From: Alkaliflexus imshenetskii DSM 15055 | Lineage (GTDB): Bacteria; Bacteroidota; Bacteroidia; Bacteroidales; Marinilabiliaceae | Assembly: GCF_000517065.1 (NCBI RefSeq) | Contig: NZ_KI912105.1 | Location: forward strand, 49,566 to 113,565 | Direction: 5' to 3' | DNA: 64,000 nucleotides | In this document: positions 9,589 through 18,715 of the stretch, one piece after another | Layout of the letters: the number at the start of each line of letters is the position of its first letter | How positions within the stretch are numbered: position 1 is the first letter of the stretch | Position numbers and translations under genes: made by a program | The notes under the pieces: model-generated | The model's database searches: none | The model's input: the letters and a program-made list of their open reading frames with translations, nothing else | What the model was told of the DNA's origin: nothing

Positions 9589-12402
9589 TCACCACCAAAC
9601 CTGTTTGCCATTTTTGTCTAAAGTAAAGATGCGTTCTTCCCAGCCTTTAGAGTGATTCTTCAACCAATATATTCCACCCATTGGCACATTCTGATAATTC
9701 AGGAAGTCGGAATCTGCAATTATTCTGCCCATGCTAACCCAATCCTGTATATCCCAATAAAACAACTCATATTCATCGCCCACCTCCACCATATTGCCAT
9801 CATTGCGGGATGCAAAACGAATTTTTGAGATACGGGTGGCTTTTGGTAACGCTAAGCCTACCCATGCCCCCGATGGCTCCGGTGCATCAAAATAGGTCAA
9901 CACATCACCATCAAAAACCATCTCCTTTGTTCTACCTGAATTATTCCTGCTCCCATTGGTTCCAATAATGCTTCCTTTTATTGAATCTCCATTTGTATCG
10001 TAAAAAACAATTTCATTTATATTGCATCGTCCCTCATCCGGTCCAAAGTATCTTAAGTACTTGAATTTATCAATCACGTCCACATCGATAATGTGAAATA
10101 ATGGGTCGGTCATATCCTGAGTGATTATACCAATAGTAACAGCATCAGAAAAATCAGACTTATTGGCACCATGAAATTCGCCGCCTACAATAAGTTTGTG
10201 ATAGTTTTCATCAACAAGTCTGTTGGGAAATTTTCGATTCAAAGTAATGTCACTAAAATTTGTGTCCGAAACTTTTATATGCTGCACCATACCCAGAGAA
10301 TCAAAGTAGAAAGCATCATTAAATGCCTTAAACTGCCCATTTACAAAGAATGCAGGCAAATACATTCCTCTTGGTTCAAGATCCTGAAATTTAACACTAT
10401 TCTTTCTCGTTTTTTCACCCCATGCCGTCACCACCCAACGCTTATTGTTGAAAACCAGCAGGTAACCAAATCTATTTCCGTCCGACACATCATATTGTAT
10501 GTCCACATCTATGCTCTTTACATCGCAATATTCTGATGTAACATCTTTAAAATATGGATTTCTAAACTGATTTGGAATGCTCTCTTTCCCTTTATTAATT
10601 GCAAAAAGGCTGTTCCTGTTGATTGAATATGTTTCCCGATATACTTTCCCTTTGGCAAAGATATCCACCCAGGTTCCAGCTCCAACAGGATTGTGACAGT
10701 TATTTTGAATTGTGTTTCCCTTCAGATCAAATATTACACTCCAGCTATGACCGGCATCACGTTCGGGGTAGTTAAAAACAAAATCAGTGGCACATGCTAC
10801 TCCCATTGACCTCAACACCATTGTTTGAAAAGCGGTCTGTTCCACACACGAACCATATGTATAATCCAATAATTTTATGGGACTAATAGCTCCAAAAGAG
10901 GCATAGGATCCGGACCAGTGAAAGCGATTGGTTATCTCACTTATTTTCTGTGCGGCTCTTATGGTATTGTCAATAAAGTCATCATTCATATTTTCAGCTT
11001 TTTCTATGTGCCAGATAAAATTGTCGCACATCTGCTGATCCGGCAATTGAACCAATATGCCATCGGCCTCAGAAAATGCCAGTATTCTACCTGTCTCTCT
11101 GTTCCTTACCTGATATCCCCCGTTTTTCATTGGAATAAAAGCCCAAAGCTGATTCTGAAAGCCGTGGTCGTTATAGGTTATGAGCCATTCGCTCTCTCCG
11201 AAAGGGAATGCATCAATGGCCTTTGTCAGGCCGGAATCATCAAATAGAAGTTGATATAAGTTATCATCTTTTGCAACAATTCGTATGGGCCATTCCTTTT
11301 GCGGGTTTGGCTCAATGTTGATATTATTCTCGTTGATAAGGGAATCCGCCGCGATGGTTATTCTGCCATAGGAGTTGCTAAAATAATACTTTCCTTCGGA
11401 GATAACCGACTCAGGAAACTTCATAAATATATAATCCGGAATAAAAACGTAATCAAGCAGAATACTTTTATCCAGAGAAACTATTTTTAATATATGCTCG
11501 CCTGCATTTAAATTGGCTGTAAATTCGACAGGAGGGTCTTCGTTATTCACTGTATGCCAATTGCCCGTTGAGGGAAATATGAAATCACCAACGACCAGGC
11601 TGTCGATCATGATGCGGATATTTGCTGCTGTGGGGTGTCCATTCACATAATGCAAATTAAAAAGCTGGAGTCCATCTTCCCGGGCATTAAATTCCATCTC
11701 AAACATGAGCGAACTGTCATTACAGATTCGGCGTGTATAACCTCCTGACGCACCATTTACACTAACCTTAAGAGATTCAATATCGCAATGCAATTCGGAC
11801 TCAATGTGAGATTCAGCTCCTTTAAAAACAGAGTAATCCAAAAAATCGCCATATTTATTATATGCATAACTTCTCCAATAAACTGTATCAGAGAACCCAA
11901 TTTTATAAGGAAGAATGTATTCACAAAAAATCTCAAAAGGATATTGGCGACACCATTCGTATTTATAATAAATTAAAAATGCAGACTCAATTTGTTCAAT
12001 CAAAAATTCAGCGGTAACTCGTTTAATATCATATTCAACGCTAATCAAACCATCAAGATTAAGAGCTGAGTATTGCCTAATATACTCATGATTTCTCTTT
12101 TCCAAGTGAGTACCATAAACACTACGATAAATATCATTTATGCTGTCGATTCCGCTACCAAACATTGAATAATGATATGCCATATTAGATATCAGATATT
12201 CAGCAGCTTTAAGTTTGAGAGAATCAGGATTCGTTTTATTATAATATACTAAGACTTTCTCCAATTCCACTCTGTTATCTCCGGCCATTTTCAAAGCCTT
12301 ATTTGTTTCGGAAGAAAAGGGACTACATGCGGATAGAAACAATAGACTCAAGAAGAAGACTAGTCTTCCTCCAGCATTTAAGATTGAAACAGGAATTTTC
12401 AT
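9589..12402 (-). CDS. Large secreted lipoprotein: carbohydrate-binding-like, ricin-like, transglutaminase-like and discoidin-like modules
   Basis: A 937-residue exported protein with a lipoprotein signal (LFLSACSP, Cys26). Modules as read: helical region to ~200; a beta-sandwich at ~205-330 resembling CBM6/35-type sugar-binding domains; a ricin-lectin-like stretch at ~395-470 with QLWAFIP and a YQVRNRETGRIL repeat; a transglutaminase-like core with Cys ~518 (YGSCVEQTAF), His ~550 (AGHSWSV) and Asp ~559 (FDLKGN); and a C-terminal galactose-binding/F5-8-C-like domain at ~775-905. The cysteine protease-like triad is complete, so it may be active as a peptidase, amidase or cross-linking enzyme on a glycosylated surface. 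It lies 21 bp behind an O-antigen-ligase-like gene, suggesting coexpression. Exact substrate unknown. Confidence 0.75.
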   Translation of the reverse strand: MKIPVSILNAGGRLVFFLSLLFLSACSPFSSETNKALKMAGDNRVELEKVLVYYNKTNPDSLKLKAAEYLISNMAYHYSMFGSGIDSINDIYRSVYGTHLEKRNHEYIRQYSALNLDGLISVEYDIKRVTAEFLIEQIESAFLIYYKYEWCRQYPFEIFCEYILPYKIGFSDTVYWRSYAYNKYGDFLDYSVFKGAESHIESELHCDIESLKVSVNGASGGYTRRICNDSSLMFEMEFNAREDGLQLFNLHYVNGHPTAANIRIMIDSLVVGDFIFPSTGNWHTVNNEDPPVEFTANLNAGEHILKIVSLDKSILLDYVFIPDYIFMKFPESVISEGKYYFSNSYGRITIAADSLINENNINIEPNPQKEWPIRIVAKDDNLYQLLFDDSGLTKAIDAFPFGESEWLITYNDHGFQNQLWAFIPMKNGGYQVRNRETGRILAFSEADGILVQLPDQQMCDNFIWHIEKAENMNDDFIDNTIRAAQKISEITNRFHWSGSYASFGAISPIKLLDYTYGSCVEQTAFQTMVLRSMGVACATDFVFNYPERDAGHSWSVIFDLKGNTIQNNCHNPVGAGTWVDIFAKGKVYRETYSINRNSLFAINKGKESIPNQFRNPYFKDVTSEYCDVKSIDVDIQYDVSDGNRFGYLLVFNNKRWVVTAWGEKTRKNSVKFQDLEPRGMYLPAFFVNGQFKAFNDAFYFDSLGMVQHIKVSDTNFSDITLNRKFPNRLVDENYHKLIVGGEFHGANKSDFSDAVTIGIITQDMTDPLFHIIDVDVIDKFKYLRYFGPDEGRCNINEIVFYDTNGDSIKGSIIGTNGSRNNSGRTKEMVFDGDVLTYFDAPEPSGAWVGLALPKATRISKIRFASRNDGNMVEVGDEYELFYWDIQDWVSMGRIIADSDFLNYQNVPMGGIYWLKNHSKGWEERIFTLDKNGKQVWW

Positions 12403-12423
12403 TTAGGTTGGTTTTGGGGATTA

Positions 12424-14055
12424 TTAATATATAATTTCAATGATATTAGAATCGGGTTTCGGGCATTCACTTACTTTATTAATATATGTTGAGGCCTTTA
12501 ATTGAATATAGCTCACCGTTGTAGATTCAACTTTTACGCTTTTTTCGCATATTTCCAAAGCCAATCTTAACGCGTCTCTTGTCTGATATTTTTCTTCGTA
12601 TATTTCGAACCACTTATAAAGAGGTATAAATCGACATGGTATCATATATGAGGCTTGTTCATAAATTTGGATGGCTTTTTGAAAATCTCCTATTTGGTAA
12701 TAATTTTCAGCTAATACTAATTGTAAATCATAATCATTAAACTTTCTCTTACATTCTTTCATAATCTCAATACTTCTATCAAATTGTCTGGCGACATAGA
12801 GTTCAGCTCCGTAATTGTATAAAAACAAAGGATTCCTTCTTAACATAGTACCATACAACTTCTCATATTCGGGCAACATTTTCTGAGTATTGCCGCGCAA
12901 AGAATTAACTGCAATTGTTTTCCACTTCATTTCAATTCGTAACTGCTGATAGAAAAACAGCAGGGTAAAGAGAGACACAATAACTATAGCACCTCTTGAA
13001 ATAATTGAAATAATGGTATTTCTAATTTTGTACTCTTTATTTGGCATCAAAATAGATACATAAAACGCTAGAAAAACCCAAACTGAAACATATTGCAATG
13101 GATAAGAAAAAAAAGCTAATACAACTAATGCTATTAAACCACTCAATACAAGTCTTTTATTTACACTCTCTAATTTTACGGTATTCCAAAAGAGTAACAA
13201 TAGAAACGAAAAAACAATAATTAAACCAACCAATCCATACTCAACTGCAACTTTAATAAACTCATTGAATGGATGCTTGACATTATCGGCTAGCAGCTCG
13301 TATTTAGAATTTGGGTTATTTCTAAAATACTCAGCTTGATAATCCATGTATATTGCCTGAAAAGCTCCATAACCATGGCCAAAAACAGGCTTGTCTCTTA
13401 TAATTTCAGACGAAACTGTCCAAATTAAAAGGCGACCATTTGCTGAATCCTTTTTTTGATAATAAAGAGTAAAGAATCCAATCGCAAGGCAAATCATAAT
13501 CAAGCCTAATAATAGCTTGTGATAATGGAGTTGTCTGAATTTAATCAACACATTATGGTTAAATGCGAAGAAAATCCCAGAAGAGATTACTATAGCTATG
13601 ATACCCGTACGTGAACCGGATAAGATTACGGCAACTGAGATTATCGCCAAAATAGCACCCGCTAAATATTTTTCAATCCCTTTGGCCTTTGAGAATAAAT
13701 ATAAACCAATTGGAAAACCGAGAGACAAAACAGCTGCGAATCCGGCTGGATTATCAAAACTGCCTGTTATTGGAAAACTTAAATTATTAGAAGGTAGCCA
13801 GCCTACAAATTGAACTAACCCATAACATGCTTGAAAAAAACAGATGACGTTTATTCCCCAAAACACCAATAGGCTTCTAATTCCTTCAATTCGTATTGTA
13901 TTTTTAGTTAAAGCAGCGGCTCCAGTAAAAATTATCACAGAAATGACCAAAAAATAAAACTTTGGAGTATTTGTTTCATTTACAAATTTCTCGGAAGTGA
14001 GAAATACACTTCCGAGAAAAATGACATTAAAGATAATCAAACCTTTTAGTTGCAT
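12424..14055 (-). CDS. O-antigen ligase family protein with C-terminal TPR repeats
   Basis: A 543-residue polytopic membrane protein. About ten hydrophobic segments span residues 1-370, with the Wzy_C-type core GSFDNPAGFAAVLSLGFPIG, VILSGSRTGIIAI and the periplasmic-loop block GHGYGAFQAIY; the last ~170 residues are soluble with TPR-like units (YNYGAELYVARQFDRSIEIM, LVLAENYYQIGDFQKAIQIY). Family members (Wzy/WaaL/PglL) transfer or polymerise lipid-linked glycans, some onto proteins. It resembles the protein at 28158-30167 and the relic at 49048-49173, so the island held at least three copies. It precedes the transglutaminase-like lipoprotein by 21 bp. The acceptor here is unknown. Confidence 0.8.
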   Translation of the reverse strand: MQLKGLIIFNVIFLGSVFLTSEKFVNETNTPKFYFLVISVIIFTGAAALTKNTIRIEGIRSLLVFWGINVICFFQACYGLVQFVGWLPSNNLSFPITGSFDNPAGFAAVLSLGFPIGLYLFSKAKGIEKYLAGAILAIISVAVILSGSRTGIIAIVISSGIFFAFNHNVLIKFRQLHYHKLLLGLIMICLAIGFFTLYYQKKDSANGRLLIWTVSSEIIRDKPVFGHGYGAFQAIYMDYQAEYFRNNPNSKYELLADNVKHPFNEFIKVAVEYGLVGLIIVFSFLLLLFWNTVKLESVNKRLVLSGLIALVVLAFFSYPLQYVSVWVFLAFYVSILMPNKEYKIRNTIISIISRGAIVIVSLFTLLFFYQQLRIEMKWKTIAVNSLRGNTQKMLPEYEKLYGTMLRRNPLFLYNYGAELYVARQFDRSIEIMKECKRKFNDYDLQLVLAENYYQIGDFQKAIQIYEQASYMIPCRFIPLYKWFEIYEEKYQTRDALRLALEICEKSVKVESTTVSYIQLKASTYINKVSECPKPDSNIIEIIY

Positions 14056-14164
14056 TCTTTGCTATAAAAAATGTAATTAATACTTTTATCAATTGAAGTG
14101 GAAAAGAAGCCACCTTTCCTTCATACAAATCGAGGGGACAATAAGGATTTTTATTACAGTAAAA

Positions 14165-14905
14165 TTAAAAATCCACCCCTGCATTTAAGCAAAGAAGTTT
14201 CCAGAAAATAACAGACAAAATTTTTCTAACTTCGGGTCTTTGTAATTCTTCTTTTGCATTATTTATAATAAAGGCTGATAAAGGATAAAAATATACACCA
14301 CCTGCATGATCGATATATTCAACCATATATACTGTTGTTTTTGAATCAATCCGCTTTATATCTTGAACAAAACTTATACCTTCGAACAGTTGCATACCTG
14401 ACAATATAGGCTGTACACCATCATTGTTAATTATAATAATGTGTGGGAATGGGGTATTACCGATATAAGCTTCACTATAATTATCAGGAAAAAAGCTTGC
14501 TATTAGATCTGTATTAATAGCCAGTGAATCTTGCGAAACGAGTGGAGCCCTCTGCTTTATTATCACTTCGGGGTAGAAATAATAATAATGCTGCATATCT
14601 CTAATTTTCAGCAGCATATTAATCTCTTCTAACCTTTCAATATCTTGTTTCAGATCTACCACATTATGAGCTAACAAAAGGATATCTTCCTTCTGAGATG
14701 CAGTAAATAAATCATTTAGAAACAAGTTGAATAATTGCTGTTCATTTTCAATCATATAAGTATTTTCTAATACATCAACAAAATACTTATACTGCTTTTT
14801 TGATATTTCGCATGCAGTTTTATCTCTGATTACTAGGCATTTCTTCTGAGCAAAGCAAGAAGACAATAACAAAAGAATGAATATGCAAGAAAGTATTGAT
14901 TTCAT
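14165..14905 (-). CDS. Secreted hypothetical protein
   Basis: A 246-residue protein not recognised as a family member. The N-terminus is a signal peptide that could be read as a lipoprotein signal (ILLLLSSCFAQKK, Cys17) or as a type I signal cleaved after CFA. The mature part is mixed alpha/beta with a charged helix (KQDIERLEEINMLLKIRDMQ), a Tyr-rich stretch (HYYYFYPEV), and a hydrophobic C-terminus. It lies upstream of the O-antigen-ligase-like gene with a gap of about 110 bp and may share its transcript. Function cannot be assigned. Confidence 0.65.
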   Translation of the reverse strand: MKSILSCIFILLLLSSCFAQKKCLVIRDKTACEISKKQYKYFVDVLENTYMIENEQQLFNLFLNDLFTASQKEDILLLAHNVVDLKQDIERLEEINMLLKIRDMQHYYYFYPEVIIKQRAPLVSQDSLAINTDLIASFFPDNYSEAYIGNTPFPHIIIINNDGVQPILSGMQLFEGISFVQDIKRIDSKTTVYMVEYIDHAGGVYFYPLSAFIINNAKEELQRPEVRKILSVIFWKLLCLNAGVDF

Positions 14906-14958
14906 AGGGCATTTCTAAAAATAAAATTATGGATTACTAAGCATAATAAACACTTAAT

Positions 14959-15092
14959 AGATAGCGGTTCTTTAGTAAGATTAGTAAGATTAGTAAAATC
15001 GAGTTATAACAAAAATGGTTATTGAATAAAGCTGCAAACAGGATCTTGTTTGTGCTCAATCGTTCCTAAGCCTATTTAAAGAACCGCTATCT
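14959..15092. repeat. 134-bp element with perfect 16-bp terminal inverted repeats
   Basis: The 16 bases at 14959-14974 (AGATAGCGGTTCTTTA) are the exact reverse complement of 15077-15092. The interior has short direct repeats of AGTAAGATT and no ORF. It fills the gap between two minus-strand genes. It could be a MITE-like element or a long stem terminator; no clear target duplication is seen. Confidence 0.6.
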
Positions 15093-15098
15093 AACTAG

Positions 15099-15890
15099 CT
15101 ACCTATATTCAGTGATTGTAATTACTGGTTCACCTCGACTATTCCTCATAATTGTCACTTTTTCTACATTTCCATTTGAATAAGAATAACTATCATATCT
15201 AGTTAAAGTGTTATTACCACACGAATCATCTCCAGAATTAGTGCAATTATTCAATATCCTATATTTGCATAACTTACCATTTACATAAGCCGTACCCTCC
15301 TTATATTGAAACCATCCTCTTGGATCCCAACCGTCAGTCGTATCAAAGGCTTCAGTAAGCTTTACCTCCTTTTTTTCCCTGAATAACTGCAAAATCTTAT
15401 TTAAAATAGTTTGATCACTACTATTCTTTAAACTAACCTTTTCTCCAGAAGATTCCGTAGTGCCTGATTTCAATCGAACGAGATTTCGTAATAAATCATT
15501 TCTCTCAGTAACCTCAAATATTAACATTCCTTTGTCATCCAATGAGATTCTTAGTCTTCCCGACTTTACGTCTTTATTAGTGTTTTTTATATTGTAAGTT
15601 ATGTAATCGAACAGATTATCATTGATGCTTAACTGATTAGCATTCAAGTTTAAAAAAAGATATCCATCCACGAGTTTTACATGTTCATAGACTCTATCGG
15701 TAGCTTTTTTCAAAATAGCAACCTTTTCGATATCGACAAGAACTCTTAAATCATGCAGATCATCATCAATGGACAAAAATTCATTGTTGCTGATATTGTC
15801 AAAATAGTCGTCGGAAAATTTGTCTTCGCTACACGAAGCTATAAAAATAATACAGCTCACAAATACTATTAAAAATAAATAATTTTTCAT
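15099..15890 (-). CDS. Putative surface lipoprotein of unknown function
   Basis: A 263-residue lipoprotein starting at MKNYLFLIVFV; an in-frame ATG 27 bp upstream would spoil the signal. The lipobox is IASC (Cys20) followed by SEDKFSDDYFD, an acidic stretch of the kind that acts as a surface-export signal in Bacteroidota lipoproteins. The middle is lysine-rich and beta-prone; the C-terminal 70 residues contain three cysteines (KLCKYRILNNC...DDSCGNN) and a Gly/Tyr/Ser-rich tail. It occupies the place after repeat block A that NVEALA-like peptide genes occupy after blocks C, D and E, so it may be an alternative cargo of the same cassette type. No family recognised. Confidence 0.65.
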   Translation of the reverse strand: MKNYLFLIVFVSCIIFIASCSEDKFSDDYFDNISNNEFLSIDDDLHDLRVLVDIEKVAILKKATDRVYEHVKLVDGYLFLNLNANQLSINDNLFDYITYNIKNTNKDVKSGRLRISLDDKGMLIFEVTERNDLLRNLVRLKSGTTESSGEKVSLKNSSDQTILNKILQLFREKKEVKLTEAFDTTDGWDPRGWFQYKEGTAYVNGKLCKYRILNNCTNSGDDSCGNNTLTRYDSYSYSNGNVEKVTIMRNSRGEPVITITEYR

Positions 15891-15987
15891 GGTTTTTTTT
15901 CTTAAATAAAAGAACATAAATAACTTTTTGCGAATAATAAAATGGAGTTGACGATGGAATAGATATACTCCTCATCGTTTACATATG

Positions 15988-16009
15988 CGCTTTTTGTATA
16001 CAAAAAGCG
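15988..16009. repeat. Perfect 22-bp palindrome
   Basis: A perfect inverted repeat centred on GTATAC (arms CGCTTTTTGTA) lies upstream of the lipoprotein gene at 15890, about 40 bp from repeat block A. It could be an operator or an RNA hairpin. Confidence 0.5.
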
Positions 16010-16081
16010 ACAATATTATTTTTTAAAAATCGGTATATTTGCCTCAGTACCTCCTTTCTTTTTTAAGTTTGGAGGGAGTCG

Positions 16082-16123
16082 GAAGAGGAAGCTTGAGCGG
16101 CGAAGCTTAGGGGCTTCCTCTTC
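16082..16123. promoter_or_regulatory. Conserved hairpin, copy A
   Basis: Stem GAAGAGGAAGC / GCTTCCTCTTC (11 bp) with inner AGC/GCT pairing. On the plus strand it is followed by TTTTTCCC, like an intrinsic terminator; on the minus strand, the sense of the genes, no T run follows. Confidence 0.7.
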
Positions 16124-16196
16124 TTTTTCCCATATATCATACAGTTAGCTCGCACCAACTATATGTTGAAACATTACAGTCATCTTTATACCATTT

Positions 16197-16679
16197 TCAT
16201 TCTTCTGCAATTTGAAAATTACCATGGTTAATAAATTGGGTAACAATTTTTGCGTTTATCCATCGTACTAGCCAGACCAACACCATTGTATAAACATTGA
16301 TTATTCTTAGAAATACTATTAAGGACAGCACCAATTTACTGACGGCTACTATTGCACAAGCACAGCATATAAATCCGTAGGAGCAAATAAAGCTAATTGG
16401 CTGTTTGGCTAAAAACCAACCAACACATGCATTAATTAAAAAGAAGATAGATACAGTTTGAGCGAGACTGGTAGTTCGTGCTATTGAGAGAATCGAATTT
16501 TGGAGAATTTGGCTATTCGCATTTATCAAATGCAGGATGCTTTCACGGGTGTGAAGTCTGCAATGACTTGCTTTGAAAATGGCATGCAATAAGAACGCAG
16601 TATTTATCATCACCAACCGGTAATTGCACCAGTCGGAATTGTTGCGCCATTTTTGGTTAGGGTTTAAGGCAATATACAT
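16197..16679 (-). CDS. Repeat-borne ORF, copy A (hypothetical, 160 aa)
   Basis: An ORF beginning MYIALNPNQKW that is open in all four full repeat blocks; this is the longest copy. It has hydrophobic stretches (LAQTVSIFFLINACVGWFLA and FICSYGFICCACAIVAVSKL), so a small membrane protein with Cys-rich segments is possible. Against this, most differences from copy E change amino acids and the 3' ends differ among copies, as expected of a non-coding repeat or decayed gene. No family recognised. Confidence 0.35.
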   Translation of the reverse strand: MYIALNPNQKWRNNSDWCNYRLVMINTAFLLHAIFKASHCRLHTRESILHLINANSQILQNSILSIARTTSLAQTVSIFFLINACVGWFLAKQPISFICSYGFICCACAIVAVSKLVLSLIVFLRIINVYTMVLVWLVRWINAKIVTQFINHGNFQIAEE

Positions 16680-16856
16680 AATCTACTTGGGTTAAAGTAA
16701 CTAACGTAAAATTAAACTTTTTACGGCAAATTCCATTTGTGATTTTAGATATTTAAGTTTTAATTTTAGATAATTTCACAAGACTTGAGCCAACTGGGTT
16801 TACAACGGCTCGAGTTGCAATTTGAGCCAAGGAAGCAGGCCTCATTTTTTAAAGAA

Positions 16857-17660
16857 TTAGTCGAACTCTACTGATTTATTTCCTTCTACAATATCAAAAA
16901 AATAATACATTGGTGTAAATATGCTCATAAACGTGTGATTAAATTGAAGATCACTTGTATTGCCATGACTAATTCCAACTATTTGAAAATCTTTAGCATT
17001 ACATTGTAAAGAAATCAAAGGCCCCCCACTTGATCCTTGGTATGAACAAGGGCTTACGCTTATTTGGTCACTAATAATATTGGGACTATCAATACGAGGT
17101 CGCTCCATTATATAATTAATCGAATAAGCCATAAAAACATATGGTGTGAATACAGAAGCATTTCTGAAAGATAAGTAATCTGCCAATGGATAACTCACAT
17201 GCAAAAAAGGATCTCCAATATTGACACCGTATTTATTTACAATAAACTTTTCTGAAGAAACAGCGTGTTTAGAATGCATTTCAAAGTCTGCCTCTATTTT
17301 TGGTATTTCTAATATTGCCATATCTGCTGTTTCATGCACCAGCCAATTAATTGTTTTATCTTTTACAATATCAATAAGGTTTATTGTTTTTTGACTCAAA
17401 TCCGAATTGCAAATTTGAATAACCGATTCATCTTTCATTGCCAGAGCCACATGAGCGGCAGTTATCAGAAATAAAGAACCATTGTGTTTCGCAATAAACG
17501 CGGTGCCGTAATTCGAATTGTTAATGCAATTTTTAGTGAAAATTGATACAACGAATGGATAAGGATTTTCTCTTGATTCGTCATGTAAATCAGTATAAGA
17601 AACAGATATATAGCTGATAATAAAAAGGAAAACACACAATTTCATTGAAGCTTTCATCAT
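16857..17660 (-). CDS. Secreted trypsin-like serine protease
   Basis: A 267-residue S1-type (chymotrypsin-fold) protease with an N-terminal signal peptide (MKLCVFLFIISYISVSYT; start could also be 15 bp downstream). The catalytic triad is visible: His70 in LITAAHVA, Asp113 in ADMAILEI and Ser211 in QGSSGGPLI. No PDZ domain follows, unlike DegP/HtrA, so it is a stand-alone secreted peptidase acting in the periplasm or outside. It lies in the NVEALA/propeller island, downstream of a thioredoxin-like gene and upstream of repeat block A. A role in peptide maturation is possible but is only inferred from position. Confidence 0.8.
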   Translation of the reverse strand: MMKASMKLCVFLFIISYISVSYTDLHDESRENPYPFVVSIFTKNCINNSNYGTAFIAKHNGSLFLITAAHVALAMKDESVIQICNSDLSQKTINLIDIVKDKTINWLVHETADMAILEIPKIEADFEMHSKHAVSSEKFIVNKYGVNIGDPFLHVSYPLADYLSFRNASVFTPYVFMAYSINYIMERPRIDSPNIISDQISVSPCSYQGSSGGPLISLQCNAKDFQIVGISHGNTSDLQFNHTFMSIFTPMYYFFDIVEGNKSVEFD

Positions 17661-17802
17661 ATAGATTATTTTTTGATTATATCAAGAGAACCTTTCTCTT
17701 CAGCAAAAATTAAGCAAGGGTTAGATTCGCTGTTTATGTTAATATTGTAAGCCAAATTTGTGATAGGAAAATATTGATCCCTCATAAGTCCTGGATGCAT
17801 AG

Positions 17803-17962
17803 TACCTCTTCTTTTTCCCATATATCGTACAGTTAGCTGACACCAATTTTATGTTGAAACATTACAGTCATCTTTATATCATTTTCATTTTTCTGCAATT
17901 TGAAAATATCATTGGTGAATAAATTGGGTAATTTTGCGTTTATCTATTGAATTAGCCATATC
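17803..17962 (-). repeat. Partial cassette repeat block B
   Basis: About 160 bp matching the hairpin-proximal third of the full blocks (from the CTCTTCTTTTTCCC half-stem through TACAGTTAGCTGACACCAA and the 3' end of the repeat ORF). The other half of the hairpin stem is missing, so this is a decayed copy in a 424-bp gap with no gene. Confidence 0.7.
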
Positions 17963-18084
17963 TGCCTACAACGAGAGAGCCATATTGTAAAACACTTAAT
18001 GCCAGGATTTTAGCCCAACCACTCAGTACGTTATTTTGTTGATATTCAACAATTTAACTGTTTAGTGGCGTACTAAGAACGAAA

Positions 18085-18714
18085 TCAATACCCGATAAAA
18101 TTTAAATTCATACTCGAAGAACATATTCCTTTTAAGTAATTTTCGGTAATCAGTGGAATCTCTTTTATAAATGTTTGAAATCCATAACACTTAAAACTTT
18201 CATCTACTATGAAGAAATAAGAAGTACTCATATCATCAAGGGGAATATTGAATCTTTCTGGGGTATTGAAAATCGGAAAATCTATACTATAGGAATTACA
18301 AATTGCGCGTACTTTACGGACAGATTCGTATCGACATAAAATCATTACAGGAAGTTTAGTATTATTACATTCTTCTTTTAACAATCTTATACCATGTTCG
18401 ATACATGAATTGCAATGCATTTCAGTCAACCTATATACTAAGGTTGGCTCTGTAAATACATCCATTAGAGCTGAAATATTACCACTGACATCTTCAACAA
18501 CAAGATCAGGTGATAGTCTGAAACCTTCAGATCGAGCCTCCAACTTCATGCAATTAATAACATTCTGTACTGAATTATGCATTAACGCTAACTTCTTGTC
18601 ATACATAAGAATGCATGCATCAGCACCACTAAGCTGTTTTCGCAGATGAAAACTATAAATTGCACTTGATAATAATACAAGAACAAACAAAATATACCAA
18701 ACAAGACGTTTCAT
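18085..18714 (-). CDS. Thioredoxin-like membrane-anchored protein (CxxC)
   Basis: A 209-residue protein with an N-terminal membrane anchor (WYILFVLVLLSSAIYSF, residues 5-21) and a thioredoxin-like domain holding CNSC at about residues 101-104 (TEMHCNSCIEHGIRLL), followed by VMILCRYESVRKV and a C-terminal FIVDESFKCYGFQTF strand as in TlpA/AlkyR-type folds. It would face the periplasm and could reduce, oxidise or isomerise disulfides. It starts 1 bp after the end of the beta-propeller gene in the order peptide-propeller-thioredoxin, an order seen again at 42173-40032. Four further cysteines lie outside the motif. Confidence 0.65.
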   Translation of the reverse strand: MKRLVWYILFVLVLLSSAIYSFHLRKQLSGADACILMYDKKLALMHNSVQNVINCMKLEARSEGFRLSPDLVVEDVSGNISALMDVFTEPTLVYRLTEMHCNSCIEHGIRLLKEECNNTKLPVMILCRYESVRKVRAICNSYSIDFPIFNTPERFNIPLDDMSTSYFFIVDESFKCYGFQTFIKEIPLITENYLKGICSSSMNLNFIGY

Positions 18715-18715
18715 A

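Larger units (their letters stand above)
16049..16780 (-). repeat. Cassette repeat block A (about 0.73 kb)
   Basis: First full copy of a block also found at C, D and E. Reading on the minus strand it contains an AT-rich entry ending near 16780, an ORF of 160 codons, a spacer, the 11-bp-stem hairpin and the sequence AGAAAGGAGGT. Homology to the other copies stops sharply just after AGGT, so the downstream leader is not shared and a different gene (lipoprotein at 15890) follows. It is closest to block E. Confidence 0.85.
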
